Source of the DNA: Deltaproteobacteria bacterium HGW-Deltaproteobacteria-12
GTDB lineage: Bacteria > Desulfobacterota > Syntrophia > Syntrophales > Smithellaceae
Direction: 5' to 3'
Assembly: GCA_002840565.1 (NCBI GenBank)
Contig: PHBK01000013.1
Coordinates: forward strand, 77,298 to 141,297
Length of the DNA: 64,000 nt
In this document: positions 56,034 to 64,000 of the stretch, piece after piece
Numbering within the stretch: the stretch's first letter is position 1
How the letters are laid out: each line of letters opens with the position of its first letter
Notes under the pieces: generated by a model
Database searches by the model: none
What the model saw: the letters and a program-made list of their open reading frames with translations, nothing else
What the model was told of the DNA's origin: nothing
Made by a program: the position numbers and the translations under genes

Positions 56034-57077
56034 TTACACCTTTTCATACAACATCCGTCGTTCCTGAGGCATCTCTTGAAGCCGTTTTTTAGCCTCATTC
56101 GGTGAAACTGCTGTGCATGATCCATCGTGATTTTGAACTACCACGCCGCTTTGAATCAGCATCTTGTGCCTCTGTTTGCGTATTTCCTTATCCGGATGGC
56201 AAATCAGTGTGCAATTGCCGCAGGTAAAACTGATGCGGTTGCCAGGCATCAGAAAATGAAAAAAGCCCCCTTCTTCACGCGGCCTTTTCCTGTAGGCGTC
56301 CGCTGCGCCGGCAAGGGCGGGTAGAAATTCCTCGTCTTTTTCGGGTACGGGAAACCTGGCCGGTGACCAGGTTGACCACTTGCCCGATTTGTGCAAACCG
56401 GTGAAACCGCCACAGACATAGTCACAGCGGCTGTGATTGCGATGCAGGGAATAAGAAAAATCGAGATCTCCGATCCGGATGACTGTCTTTTTATCCGGAT
56501 CCATATATTCTGAGGCGCAGGAAGCAATGCACAGACGACATTGATCACAGTAATTTTCTGCCGGCGGCAATGGTTCAGTGGGAATCAAAGCTGCCGTTGT
56601 GATCAGCGATCCCAGAATCACCGCGGCGCCATTCTCCCGGGTAATCACGTTGCCCGAAAGGCCGAAATGACCGATTCCGGAACGCACCGCCAGATATCTA
56701 TGGGAAACAGGTGGTTTTTCATCAAAAGGTCCATTCGGTGTATCGGTCCGATAAGTTAAATTAGCTGTTTGCCCTGCCGAGGGGAATCCTTTTTGAGTCA
56801 GGTAGGCGGCAATTTCAAAGGAGATGCCGCTTGCCAGTGTATTGGTCCGAACATTGTCCAATTCATGCGAACGCCGATCCTTTTTTTGAAGATACGGTTC
56901 TATATAGGATTGATTCAGTGGCACTAAGAAACTGACCGCCGATTTTGCCCCCTGCAGCACATAAGACAAATCCACTGAAGGCGGTCCCCCGGAAAGAGTT
57001 TCCGGACTGGAAATACCTACGGCGGTTGCCCCCAGACACTTAGCCAGTTCTTTAATCCGGCCGGTCATTTTCTGCAT
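56034..57077 (-). CDS. QueG-like 4Fe-4S protein (epoxyqueuosine reductase-related)
   Basis: A 347-aa Fe-S oxidoreductase. CDQCRLCIASC (about residues 177-187) and CGNCTLICHP (about 286-295) are the two [4Fe-4S] motifs, and an upstream region matches the QueG/corrinoid-reductase (RdhA-like) fold, with SGIGHFGLSGNVIT. QueG itself ends in a HEAT-like domain that is missing here, so this is a QueG-like paralogue, possibly a corrinoid-dependent reductase, rather than true QueG. Such proteins are common in strict anaerobes. Confidence 0.8.
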   Translation of the reverse strand: MQKMTGRIKELAKCLGATAVGISSPETLSGGPPSVDLSYVLQGAKSAVSFLVPLNQSYIEPYLQKKDRRSHELDNVRTNTLASGISFEIAAYLTQKGFPSAGQTANLTYRTDTPNGPFDEKPPVSHRYLAVRSGIGHFGLSGNVITRENGAAVILGSLITTAALIPTEPLPPAENYCDQCRLCIASCASEYMDPDKKTVIRIGDLDFSYSLHRNHSRCDYVCGGFTGLHKSGKWSTWSPARFPVPEKDEEFLPALAGAADAYRKRPREEGGFFHFLMPGNRISFTCGNCTLICHPDKEIRKQRHKMLIQSGVVVQNHDGSCTAVSPNEAKKRLQEMPQERRMLYEKV

Positions 57078-57172
57078 GTGCTTCTCCTTTTAAAGGGATT
57101 GGTTATTGCTTTTGGTCAGTCGGAGTATGAAGCAAGCAGTTTTTCCTGTCAAAGGATTTCCAGAGTCTATCA

Positions 57173-57463
57173 ATTGTAAAAAAAGCAAATATTTATTTTG
57201 ACGGCAAGGTTACCAGCAGCAAGGTGATTTTTCCGGATGGTTCCCAAAAAACACTCGGCATCATGTTCCCCGGAGATTATGAGTTCGGCACGGCCGAAAA
57301 GGAAATTATGGAGATTCTTGCCGGCAATCTCGATGTCCTGTTACCCGGCGCTGCCGGATGGGTAACTTTTACGGGAGGAGATGTTTTTGAAGTGCCGGCT
57401 CAATCCAAATTCAGTTTAAAAGTTCGGAATCTTACTGACTATTGTTGTTCCTACGTAAAATAA
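57173..57463 (+). CDS. ppnP: Pyrimidine/purine nucleoside phosphorylase PpnP (DUF1255)
   Basis: A small cupin-fold phosphorylase splitting nucleosides to base and ribose-1-phosphate. Family sequence is visible from IYFDGKVTS through [31 protein letters not shown] and [13 protein letters not shown] to the end. The family N-terminus (x-x-N-x-YFDGKV) begins upstream of the first ATG/GTG/TTG (GTG 57224). Upstream of that only ATT (57173, giving IVKKANIYF) or CTG 57146 could start it before an in-frame TGA. I list ATT 57173 as best guess, with no strong ribosome-binding site. Its 3' end overlaps the HD gene by 32 bp in convergent orientation. Confidence 0.75.
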   Translation: MVKKANIYFDGKVTSSKVIFPDGSQKTLGIMFPGDYEFGTAEKEIMEILAGNLDVLLPGAAGWVTFTGGDVFEVPAQSKFSLKVRNLTDYCCSYVK

Positions 57464-58010
57464 GCTCTAAAGCATCCTGGATGCTAATCTTCATAAAACC
57501 GGCTATTTTGCGTTCAACAATCAACGCCTGCTCCTTGTTTCTGATGATCTGGTCGCGTATCTGCTCTCCGGTTGCGTATCGCCGGATCAGGTCATGCACC
57601 CTTTCGTCGATGGTCACTATTTTGTCATGCATCACCCGCTTGTCGGCGTAGTAAACTATCTCCATCTCCTGAAGTCTTTCCTCAAGATCCATATTCTGAA
57701 TGATTACATGCTGCTCAACAATCTCGGCAACTCTCAGAAATCCCAGTTCTCTCAAAAGAACTCCGCCGGAAGCGGCATGACGTTCTTTTGTTGTAAGCGA
57801 CCTTGTCTTGGTAATGTCGTGGAGCAATGCGGCCGCCGCTACCAGATCCCTGTTGACGTAAACACCATCTTGGAGATGGTCTGTAACCGCCAGAGAAACA
57901 CGCATAACCTGCAGCGAATGCTCAACTATGTTCGGCAGCATGGAATATCTGGCCATGAGTTCTTCGCATTCCGCTCTGTCGGGAATTCTATCTGGTATAT
58001 TATTCTTCAT
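57432..58010 (-). CDS. HD domain-containing phosphohydrolase
   Basis: A 192-aa HD-fold metal-dependent phosphohydrolase. The H...HD...H...H signature is seen as [25 protein letters not shown] and VEQHV. It resembles the HDIG/YqeK-like nucleotide-hydrolysing group by size. The substrate is unknown. Convergent with ppnP, with 3' ends overlapping by 32 bp. Confidence 0.88.
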   Translation of the reverse strand: MKNNIPDRIPDRAECEELMARYSMLPNIVEHSLQVMRVSLAVTDHLQDGVYVNRDLVAAAALLHDITKTRSLTTKERHAASGGVLLRELGFLRVAEIVEQHVIIQNMDLEERLQEMEIVYYADKRVMHDKIVTIDERVHDLIRRYATGEQIRDQIIRNKEQALIVERKIAGFMKISIQDALELILRRNNNSQ

Positions 58011-58274
58011 CGTAGCCTTTTGTGCTGAGCGAAATTGTTTCTGTAAAAGTCATAAGTTCACCTTCTTAGGATACTGTTTATGCGATCAGAAAGACGATGT
58101 CAACATTGATGTCCAGATCTATTAAAAACAATTATTGAAATCTTCCCTGTTTCTGAGTACGATAATGTTTATTCTGCCTTTATTAACTCTGAGCTGCTTC
58201 CAGAGATTTAGTGCGCGGGGCAAGACTATTCCATGCCAAGAGGAAATAAATAATGAAAAAATATAAAACGCTGA

Positions 58275-58373
58275 AGGCAGAAAAAAGCGGCGGTTTTTCT
58301 GGCGGCAGATGAATTGAGTTTTATTGCCGGCATCACACTAGACGTCAACGGCGGCGCCATCGTCAGACTTTAG
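58275..58373 (+). pseudogene. C-terminal relic of a short-chain dehydrogenase
   Basis: Between TGA 58272 and TAG 58373 the frame reads KKAAVFLAADELSFIAG then ITLDVNGGAIVRL. This is the standard C-terminus of FabG-like SDR proteins (FLASDE..FITGQ.+.VDGG). The NAD-binding and catalytic parts are absent. An intact SDR of related type lies at 61615, so this may be what is left of a lost paralogue. Confidence 0.7.
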
Positions 58374-58396
58374 GATGTTTAGAGGAAGGAAATATT

Positions 58397-59827
58397 ATGA
58401 ACACAACCCGTGACTGGTCGAAGCTCACGCGGCGGCTGGAGCAGCTCCTGAGGCTCCGGGCCTTTCCCATCGCTTTCAAGCTCCTGGAAAAAAAGGAGAC
58501 TCTCGAAGCCATTCCGCTTGTGCGGAGGCTCGGACACCGCTCCACTTTGTGCCAGCTTCTCAATACTGTGCGCAGTTTCGACTGGACCGTCGGCGCCGAT
58601 GCCGGTGATCTGACAAGTCCGATGTGCACATCCATTATCGGTCTTACGGACATGCCGGATTACCTGAAAGACGGCACTTTCCGCAGCATTATCTGGGCCA
58701 AGACGAAACGCGACGGCAAAAAATTTGAAAACGCCATTCCCCGCATTCCGCCGGGCCGTTATGAGGCTGTTGTGCTGGCGCCGCTGGTGTACAACCCTTT
58801 CGATCCGGACATGGTGCTTATTTACGCCAATCCGGCCCAGATGATTCTGCTCATCAATGCGCTCCAGTTTGAGGATTATGAAGTGATGGAGTTTTTCTGC
58901 GTCGGCGAATCTTCCTGCGCCGATGCCATTGTCCGCTGCCACCAGACAGGTAAGCCTTCCCTGACCATTCCCTGCTATGGTGAACGCCGCTACGGGCACA
59001 CCCAGGATGACGAGCTGGTTATGGCCATCCCCGCAGCAAAAATGGACAAAGCGCTGGCCGGCCTGGAAGCCCTTTACCGGAGGGGGATCCGCTACCCTGT
59101 CAGTTATGCCGGCGCCCAGAGCGATCTGGCCGATGCCTTTCCCGGCGCCTACGGCAGTCTGGCCGGTCTGGTGAGCACCGGCCAGGGTTCAACCATTTTG
59201 CTGGGCGTTACGGGCAGCATCTCTACCGGTAAATCGACGGTTTCGGCGATGCTGGAGGAGCTGGGGGCACCGCTGATTGATTTCGACATTCTCGCCCGGA
59301 CGATTGTCGAGCCGGGCCGACCGGCGTATCAGGACATCCTGTCCTATTTCGGCAAGCAGATTCTGGACGAGAGCGGCGCGATTGACCGTAAAAAACTCGG
59401 TGCAATCGTCTTTGCCGATATGGAAAAGCGCAAGAAACTGGAAAGCTTTACCCATCCGCGCATCGGCGGGGAGTATGTTCAGCTTGTTGCCAGATATGCG
59501 GCGGAAAATCCGCGGGCCATAATACAGGTATCGGTGCCCCTCCTTATCGAGACTAATATGAACTTCATGTTCGACAAGATTCTGCTGGTCTATGTTTCCG
59601 AGGAAGAGCAGATCAGGCGCTTGATGGCCCGCGACGGCATCGGGCGGGCGCTGGCGGAAAGCATGGTGCGTTCCCAGATCTCCATCGAGGAAAAGAAAGG
59701 CTACGCCGACTATGTCATCGACAATTCCGGCACTACGGAGGCTACACGCAGTCAGGTCAGCGCCCTCTGGGGTGAGCTGCAGAAAATACCCCGGCGCCAG
59801 GCCGCAGGCGAGAAAGGAAAGAATTAA
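58397..59827 (+). CDS. coaE: DUF169 - dephospho-CoA kinase fusion protein
   Basis: A 476-aa two-domain protein. Residues 1-255 are DUF169, with SPMCTSIIGLTDMP, PPGRYEAVVLAPL and GESSCADAIVRC. Residues 265-465 are a full dephospho-CoA kinase: P-loop GVTGSISTGKST (270-281), DFDILARTIVEPG, IDRKKLGAIVF and THPRI. CoaE phosphorylates dephospho-CoA, the last step of CoA synthesis. The fusion is unusual. DUF169 often appears near methanogenesis or CoA-related genes and its function is unknown. The ATG has AGGAAGGA upstream. It leads an operon with two DUF2889 genes and a PHP phosphoesterase. It may be the cell's only CoaE or a specialised second copy. Confidence 0.87.
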   Translation: MNTTRDWSKLTRRLEQLLRLRAFPIAFKLLEKKETLEAIPLVRRLGHRSTLCQLLNTVRSFDWTVGADAGDLTSPMCTSIIGLTDMPDYLKDGTFRSIIWAKTKRDGKKFENAIPRIPPGRYEAVVLAPLVYNPFDPDMVLIYANPAQMILLINALQFEDYEVMEFFCVGESSCADAIVRCHQTGKPSLTIPCYGERRYGHTQDDELVMAIPAAKMDKALAGLEALYRRGIRYPVSYAGAQSDLADAFPGAYGSLAGLVSTGQGSTILLGVTGSISTGKSTVSAMLEELGAPLIDFDILARTIVEPGRPAYQDILSYFGKQILDESGAIDRKKLGAIVFADMEKRKKLESFTHPRIGGEYVQLVARYAAENPRAIIQVSVPLLIETNMNFMFDKILLVYVSEEEQIRRLMARDGIGRALAESMVRSQISIEEKKGYADYVIDNSGTTEATRSQVSALWGELQKIPRRQAAGEKGKN

Positions 59828-59828
59828 T

Positions 59829-60338
59829 ATGACAGTTTCATTTCTGCGCAACAAAATCGTGGAGGTCGGACATCGTGGAGAAGATGCGATCACTGTTTAT
59901 TGGCGGCTTACCGATGATCTTATGGATGTGGAGATGAACCTCACCTTCCTGCTGCCTGATCTGGAAATAATCGAGGCTGCAGCCCGGGTGAGGCGTTCCG
60001 TTTTTCCGCAGGGGACTGATGCCGGAGCCGCAGTGGCGAAAGTTGTGGGTGTGCGCATCGGGCCGGGTCTGCGCAAGATTGTGCGCGGTCTGCTGGGCGC
60101 CGGCGGCAATGTTGATCTGATCGAAGGGATTCTGGAGTGCTGCAATGCCGTAATTCTTGACTTTACCCTGCCCGGGATCGAAGCGGGGGAGATCTACAGG
60201 GATGCCCCGGAGGAGAAATTAATTGCCCTGGCGCGAGAGATGGTGAAGGCCAATCCCCGGCTGGCCCGCAGCTGTGTCGCCTTTGCCGACGACAGTCCCA
60301 TCATGAAAGCGTTAAACCTGGAAGGAGGGAGATCATGA
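59829..60338 (+). CDS. DUF2889 domain protein
   Basis: A 169-aa protein of the DUF2889 family: VYWRLTDDLMDVEMNLTFLL (as two motifs, YWRLTDDLMDVEM and LTFLLPDLEI), VRIGPGLRKIVRGLLG and CCNAVILDF. Function unknown. ATG 59829 is 1 base after the CoaE fusion's stop. Its end overlaps the next DUF2889 gene by 4 bp. This copy is predicted to be soluble. Confidence 0.78.
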   Translation: MTVSFLRNKIVEVGHRGEDAITVYWRLTDDLMDVEMNLTFLLPDLEIIEAAARVRRSVFPQGTDAGAAVAKVVGVRIGPGLRKIVRGLLGAGGNVDLIEGILECCNAVILDFTLPGIEAGEIYRDAPEEKLIALAREMVKANPRLARSCVAFADDSPIMKALNLEGGRS

Positions 60339-60793
60339 TCACTTTCAGCCGAAGCCAGTTAATCGGAGTAGAGTTTCCTGAGAATGACACGGCTCGCTTC
60401 CACGGTATCCAGGACGATCATATCTACGCCATGGAAATCGAGATGGATGTCCGAATCTCCGACGGCGTCATCATCGCCGTCAGGGGCTGGATGAAGCGCT
60501 ATACAACCCCCGTTTGCCCGCAGGCCGTCGGCTTGCTCCAGAATGCCGTGGGCATATCCCTGAGAGAAAAAGGCTGGATGGATCGCGTGTTTCGGGAGGT
60601 CGGGCGCAAGGGTTGCGAGCACTTCGCCGAACTGATCAATGAGTGCGGCCGCTGCCTCGATCAGTCGCGCCTGACCCGGGAATTAAAACGCAGCTTCCGG
60701 GAAGACCCGTCGGTGAACCTGCCCGGCGCGGCCGGCGAGTGGCTGCGGAACCATCCGGAAAGGGAAGGTTCTTCCCTCGTGGTTGCGTCATGA
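60335..60793 (+). CDS. DUF2889 domain protein, second copy
   Basis: A 152-aa protein weakly similar to the upstream one: IYAMEIEMDVRISDGVIIAV, TTPVCPQAV (the usual P-x-x-C-P-x-A motif), GLLQNAVGISLREKGW and CEHFAELINEC. Cys and His residues could bind metal. Coupled by ATGA overlaps to both neighbours, so the pair is probably made in equal amounts and may form a heteromer. Function unknown. Confidence 0.78.
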   Translation: MITFSRSQLIGVEFPENDTARFHGIQDDHIYAMEIEMDVRISDGVIIAVRGWMKRYTTPVCPQAVGLLQNAVGISLREKGWMDRVFREVGRKGCEHFAELINECGRCLDQSRLTRELKRSFREDPSVNLPGAAGEWLRNHPEREGSSLVVAS

Positions 60794-61416
60794 TTATCGA
60801 TCTTCACGTCCACACAAAACCGCGCTCCGCCTGCAGCCATATCGCTCCGGAGGAACTTCTTGCCGAAGCTGCCCGCCTGGGGCTAGACGGCATCTGCCTT
60901 ACGGAACATCATGGTCTTTGGGATCGGGCGGAGCTTTCCCGACTGGCGGGAAAGTCGGGTATCAGTCTTTTCACGGGCAATGAAGTTACGACGGACCAGG
61001 GGGATGTAATTGTTTTTGCCTATTCCGGCCATGTTCCGGAGGTGATCCCGCTGGCGGATTTGCAAAGTGCAGTTGCCGCGGCCGGCGGCTTTATGATTGC
61101 GGCGCATCCCCTGCGTGGTTTTAAGGTTTTCGGGATCGGCCAGCTCAAACTGACGGCGGCTCAGGCCGCCCGGCGGAAAATGTTCCAGTATGTGGATGCC
61201 GTCGAGATAAGAAACGGCAGGCTCAATGAAGAGGAAAACAAAATGGCGGAAGAAGTTGCGGTCAGTCGGGGACTGCGAGGCGTTGCCGGCAGCGATGCTC
61301 ATCGGATCGACGAAATCGGCAAATGGGTCACTATTCTGGAGAGGACTGTAAAAGACGAAGCCGGGCTGATCGAAGAACTGCGGGCCGGCAGGTACAGGAT
61401 TGGAACCGCCCGTTGA
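60790..61416 (+). CDS. PHP domain phosphoesterase
   Basis: A 208-aa PHP metal-dependent phosphoesterase (YciV/TrpH-like). Motifs DLHVHTKPRSACSH (residues 4-17), LTEHHGLW, AHPLRGF and GSDAHRIDEIG hold the metal ligands. ATG 60790 overlaps the upstream stop (ATGA). The longer frame from 60643 is inside the DUF2889 gene. It could act on a nucleotide or sugar phosphate made by this operon. Confidence 0.9.
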   Translation: MIIDLHVHTKPRSACSHIAPEELLAEAARLGLDGICLTEHHGLWDRAELSRLAGKSGISLFTGNEVTTDQGDVIVFAYSGHVPEVIPLADLQSAVAAAGGFMIAAHPLRGFKVFGIGQLKLTAAQAARRKMFQYVDAVEIRNGRLNEEENKMAEEVAVSRGLRGVAGSDAHRIDEIGKWVTILERTVKDEAGLIEELRAGRYRIGTAR

Positions 61417-61614
61417 TTTCGGACGAAGAAAAAGGCGCCGGTTACGGCCATTTTTTAAGCAAAAGAACTGTTGTGTTTTACACATTCACAAAGGATTTGC
61501 TCCCCGCCATTGCCCTGTCATTCCTGATATTAGATTGGACTATTTGGTGAAAAACAGATATTAAGCGCCACAGGTAATTATTGGTGCAGAGAAAGTAAAA
61601 AGAAGGATGATGAA

Positions 61615-62394
61615 ATGAGCAAAGATTTCTTGGAAAGATTATTTTCATTGAAAGGGAAAACAGCCTTAATAACAGGAGGATATCGCGGCATCGGTTTGGC
61701 GTTTGCGGAAGCCTATGCCGAGGCGGGGGCTGATGTGATCATCACGGCAAGGAATCTTGCCGGCTGCCGAACCGCCGCCGCCGAGCTGGCTGATAAATTT
61801 GGCGTCCGTGCGGCGGGCAAGGCGATGGATGTCATCGATTCCGCAATCGTCAACAAGGTTGTTCAGGAAATTGTTGATGAATTTGGCAAGATTGACATCC
61901 TGGTCAACTGTGCCGGCATTCCGGGCAATCAGAGACCGGTTATTGAAATGACCGATCAGGATCTGGACGATGTGATGAACGTGGATTTTCGGGGGACATT
62001 TCTTGTTTCCCGGGCGGTGGCCCAGTCCATGATGACACGCAAATCGGGAAAGATAATCAATATAGCTTCCATTGCGGGCAAACTTGCGGCGCGCAGTATG
62101 GCCGGCTACTCGGCAAGCAAGGCAGCTGTTATAATGTTGACCCGGACGATGGCCCTGGAGATGACCCGGCACAATATCCAGGTCAATGTTCTGCTGCCCG
62201 GCTATTTTTTAACCCCTTTTAATATTGATTTTTTCCAAACGGATGCCGGCAAAAATCTCATTAAAAAAATGATTCCGCTGAACAGGGTGGGTGATGTGGA
62301 AGAATTAAAATCCACCGCCATATACCTTGCAACCTGTCCCGCCTTTCTGACGGGGGCGGAGATAATCGTTGACGGCGGTCACACCATCCCTTGA
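61615..62394 (+). CDS. Short-chain dehydrogenase/reductase (3-oxoacyl-ACP reductase-like)
   Basis: A 259-aa classical SDR. Cofactor motif TGGYRGIGLAFAEAYAEAG (about residues 20-38, TGxxxGIG), NCAG-type NCAGIPG, catalytic Ser/Tyr/Lys with YSASKAA (about 164-170), and the C-terminal FLTGAEIIVDGGHT. The Arg near the nucleotide loop hints at NADP(H) use. It lies 198 bp after the PHP gene and 42 bp before the M50 protease gene. Reaction unknown. Confidence 0.9.
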   Translation: MSKDFLERLFSLKGKTALITGGYRGIGLAFAEAYAEAGADVIITARNLAGCRTAAAELADKFGVRAAGKAMDVIDSAIVNKVVQEIVDEFGKIDILVNCAGIPGNQRPVIEMTDQDLDDVMNVDFRGTFLVSRAVAQSMMTRKSGKIINIASIAGKLAARSMAGYSASKAAVIMLTRTMALEMTRHNIQVNVLLPGYFLTPFNIDFFQTDAGKNLIKKMIPLNRVGDVEELKSTAIYLATCPAFLTGAEIIVDGGHTIP

Positions 62395-62436
62395 TTGTGC
62401 GGCGGGAATTAGAATTTTAAATAAAGGTATTTGTGT

Positions 62437-63063
62437 ATGGGGTTGCTCAGTTTATTGCTCAAAGATCCGGCATCATTTCTGATCTTGTCGGTGCTGCTTT
62501 TGTATTCTGTTATTTTCCATGAATTGGCCCACGGCTGGGTAGCCTATAAAATGGGCGACAACACGGCTAAATGGATGGGGCGTCTGACGCTCAACCCGCT
62601 CAAACATCTTGATCCGATCGGCAGTCTGATGCTGCTGATTGTCGGCTTCGGCTGGGCAAAGCCTGTTCCCGTTAATCTGGAAAATATCCCCAACCGCCGC
62701 CAGGGGCTGATTCTCGTTTCTTCCGCGGGCATTGTTACCAACATTATCTGCGCTTTCTGTGCTCTTCTTCTCGAGAGGATCATCACGCCGGACGAGTCCG
62801 GCATGACGCAACAAATTTTATATCTCTTCGCCCGGATCAACATCATGCTGGCCGCTTTTAATCTGATCCCAATCCCGCCGCTGGACGGTTCAAAAATTCT
62901 GATGGGCTTTACATCGGAGTCGGTGCGCAGATTTCTTTTTAAAATAGAACCTTACGGCTTCTTTATCGTTATCGGCCTGCTGTTCATCGGCGCCCTGAAT
63001 CCCCTGATCAACTTTTTTCAGTGGATTATACTGTCTGTAATTAAAGTTATTCTGTTCCTTTAA
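62437..63063 (+). CDS. Site-2 protease family (M50) membrane metalloprotease
   Basis: A 208-aa membrane zinc metalloprotease of the small SpoIVFB/YwhC type. The zinc motif is HELAH (28-32) in a transmembrane helix, and the third ligand lies in NLIPIPPLDGSKIL. Five or six hydrophobic helices are present. It lacks a CBS or PDZ domain. ATG 62437 has AAAGG upstream at good spacing; TTG 62431 is less likely. It could cleave a membrane anti-sigma factor or other transmembrane protein; target unknown. Confidence 0.88.
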   Translation: MGLLSLLLKDPASFLILSVLLLYSVIFHELAHGWVAYKMGDNTAKWMGRLTLNPLKHLDPIGSLMLLIVGFGWAKPVPVNLENIPNRRQGLILVSSAGIVTNIICAFCALLLERIITPDESGMTQQILYLFARINIMLAAFNLIPIPPLDGSKILMGFTSESVRRFLFKIEPYGFFIVIGLLFIGALNPLINFFQWIILSVIKVILFL

Positions 63064-63073
63064 ATTAAATCTG

Positions 63074-63739
63074 CTATTCCACCCAATGGACAAATTCGGA
63101 AATTTCCGCTCTTATCCTGGCGAAATTGTTGAGCGGAAAATCCAGGTCGGGATAACCCAGGGCAATGCCCACAATTACTCTTTTATTTTCCGGAATCGCG
63201 GCTATTTCTCTTATGGCTGCGGGATATCGCACGGCAGCCGCCATGAGACAAGTGCCGAGTCCCTTGTCATGCGCCAGCAGGCAGATGTTCTGGCAGATCA
63301 GGCCGATGTCCAGCATCGGATATTCGACGACATTATCCCGGGAGACGCAGGCCAGAAGAAGACAGGGGGCGCCAAAGAGCAAAACCATGTCCATGCTGTA
63401 CAGGTCACGCGATGCCTTGTCTTCCCGCTTAATTCCCAGAGTAGTCAATACGACTTTCCCCAATTCAGTATAGCGGGTTTTCAGGGTTGCCGGCCAGTTT
63501 TCCGGCATCGGCACATCGGGAGATGGCGGTACCCCGGCGGCTGGTTTTTCCAGATTCATTTCTTTGAACTTTGCCAGCGCCTGACCGGTTAATACATAAA
63601 ATTCCCAGGGCTGGGTGTTCCCCCAGGAAGGAGACCAGCGTGCTTGATCAAGAATTTCCCTGATTACATCTTGGGGAACGTCCAGCGGTTTGAATTTGCG
63701 AATGCTGCGCCTTTCGCGGATTGCAGTTCCTAATTCCAT
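63074..63739 (-). CDS. Nitroreductase family flavoprotein
   Basis: A 221-aa FMN nitroreductase-fold enzyme. N-terminal RERRSIRKFKP, SWGNTQPWEFYV and the C-terminal GIALGYPDLDFPLN are diagnostic. FMN and NAD(P)H use is expected. ATG 63739 has AAGGAG upstream; the longer frame to 63955 is intergenic. It may reduce nitro or quinone compounds, or act on an acyl or enoate. Substrate unknown. It is divergent from the regulator at the edge of the window. Confidence 0.9.
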   Translation of the reverse strand: MELGTAIRERRSIRKFKPLDVPQDVIREILDQARWSPSWGNTQPWEFYVLTGQALAKFKEMNLEKPAAGVPPSPDVPMPENWPATLKTRYTELGKVVLTTLGIKREDKASRDLYSMDMVLLFGAPCLLLACVSRDNVVEYPMLDIGLICQNICLLAHDKGLGTCLMAAAVRYPAAIREIAAIPENKRVIVGIALGYPDLDFPLNNFARIRAEISEFVHWVE

Positions 63740-63862
63740 TGTAGGCTCCTTGACAGTGATTTTAACGATATTTAAAAAAATATATTCAACGTTCGCATTT
63801 ATGTGTATTATAGCAGAACCAATTTGGATACAACAAGACCTGATTCCACAGGGAGGTGTTTT

Positions 63863-64000
63863 ATGGCCGAGATAAGAAAGACAGGAGCATTGATGGGAGG
63901 GAAGGTGAAGAAAGCCCGGGAGAAAATGGGCTGGAGCCTGAAGGACCTGGCACACGAAACCGGCTATCCGGTTGATGTTCTTCAGAGCGTCGAAGACAAC
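63863..64000 (+). CDS. XRE-family HTH regulator (N-terminal fragment)
   Basis: The first 46 codons, from ATG 63863 (GGAGGTG upstream) to the edge. KVKKAREKMGWSLKDLA then HETGYPVDVLQSVED is a lambda-repressor-like XRE helix-turn-helix. The rest is beyond the window. It may govern a downstream gene; a cupin domain often follows in this type, but that is not visible here. Confidence 0.8.
   Translation, partial: MAEIRKTGALMGGKVKKAREKMGWSLKDLAHETGYPVDVLQSVEDN

Overview
The window looks like the chromosome of a strictly anaerobic, probably syntrophic, delta-type proteobacterium (Desulfobacterota, Syntrophales/Syntrophaceae-like). This is inferred from gene content, not from a search. The signs are: an F1 ATP synthase operon with paired b' and b subunits and no a or c subunit; an mreBCD-PBP2-rodA-bactofilin block; an ADP-forming acyl-CoA synthetase; two ~600-residue acyl-CoA dehydrogenases around a 4-hydroxybutyryl-CoA-dehydratase-like enzyme; several Fe-S redox proteins; and a gene that makes sense only if UGA is read as selenocysteine. 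Most of the window is dense, conserved chromosome. No CRISPR array, intact insertion sequence or prophage was seen.

Layout. 1-1.2 kb: an RRM protein (cut by the left edge) and divergent tRNA-Leu(CAA) and tRNA-Ala(GGC). 1.2-3.0 kb: an HdrD-like Fe-S protein followed by a predicted two-selenocysteine redox protein. 3.0-7.3 kb: plsC, an MFS transporter, a nosP/ygbA-like gene and a PpiD-type chaperone. 7.4-13.3 kb: the rod-shape operon mreB-mreC-mreD-PBP2-rodA-bactofilin. 13.5-19.4 kb: atpF'-F-H-A-G-D-C with a promoter and terminator. 19.5-26.6 kb: ADP-forming acyl-CoA synthetase, greA, an MBL hydrolase, a tautomerase relic, a methyltransferase/AmrS radical SAM pair, a 163-bp MITE-like element and a coupled pair of poorly known genes. 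26.8-33.6 kb: thioesterase, zinc alcohol dehydrogenase and the acyl-CoA dehydrogenase/dehydratase cluster, probably one catabolic unit. 34-40.5 kb: smc-ftsY, a phosphatase, glutamate formiminotransferase and tRNA-Arg(CCT).

40.6-43.9 kb is the clearest accessory region. It holds decayed remnants of a type III restriction-modification locus, with a lower-GC, translationally coupled DUF488 two-gene module between them. 44-55 kb: an orphan biotin-dependent carboxyltransferase and an 8.8-kb cyclic beta-glucan synthase gene. 55.2-58 kb: HAD phosphatase, QueG-like Fe-S protein, PpnP and an HD-domain protein. 58.3-63.1 kb: an SDR relic, then an operon beginning with a DUF169-dephospho-CoA kinase fusion, two DUF2889 genes and a PHP phosphoesterase, followed by an SDR and an M50 protease. 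The right end has a nitroreductase and the start of an XRE-type regulator.

The most notable observation is at 2298-3008. One reading frame, interrupted by UGA at codon 24 and ending UGA-ACA-GTG-TAG, places a UGA at the conserved Cys of a C_GCAxxG_C_C domain and a second at a C-terminal U-x-x-stop after a glutaredoxin-like domain. Each UGA is followed, about 16-18 nt downstream, by a small hairpin with GU in its loop, as expected for bacterial SECIS elements.
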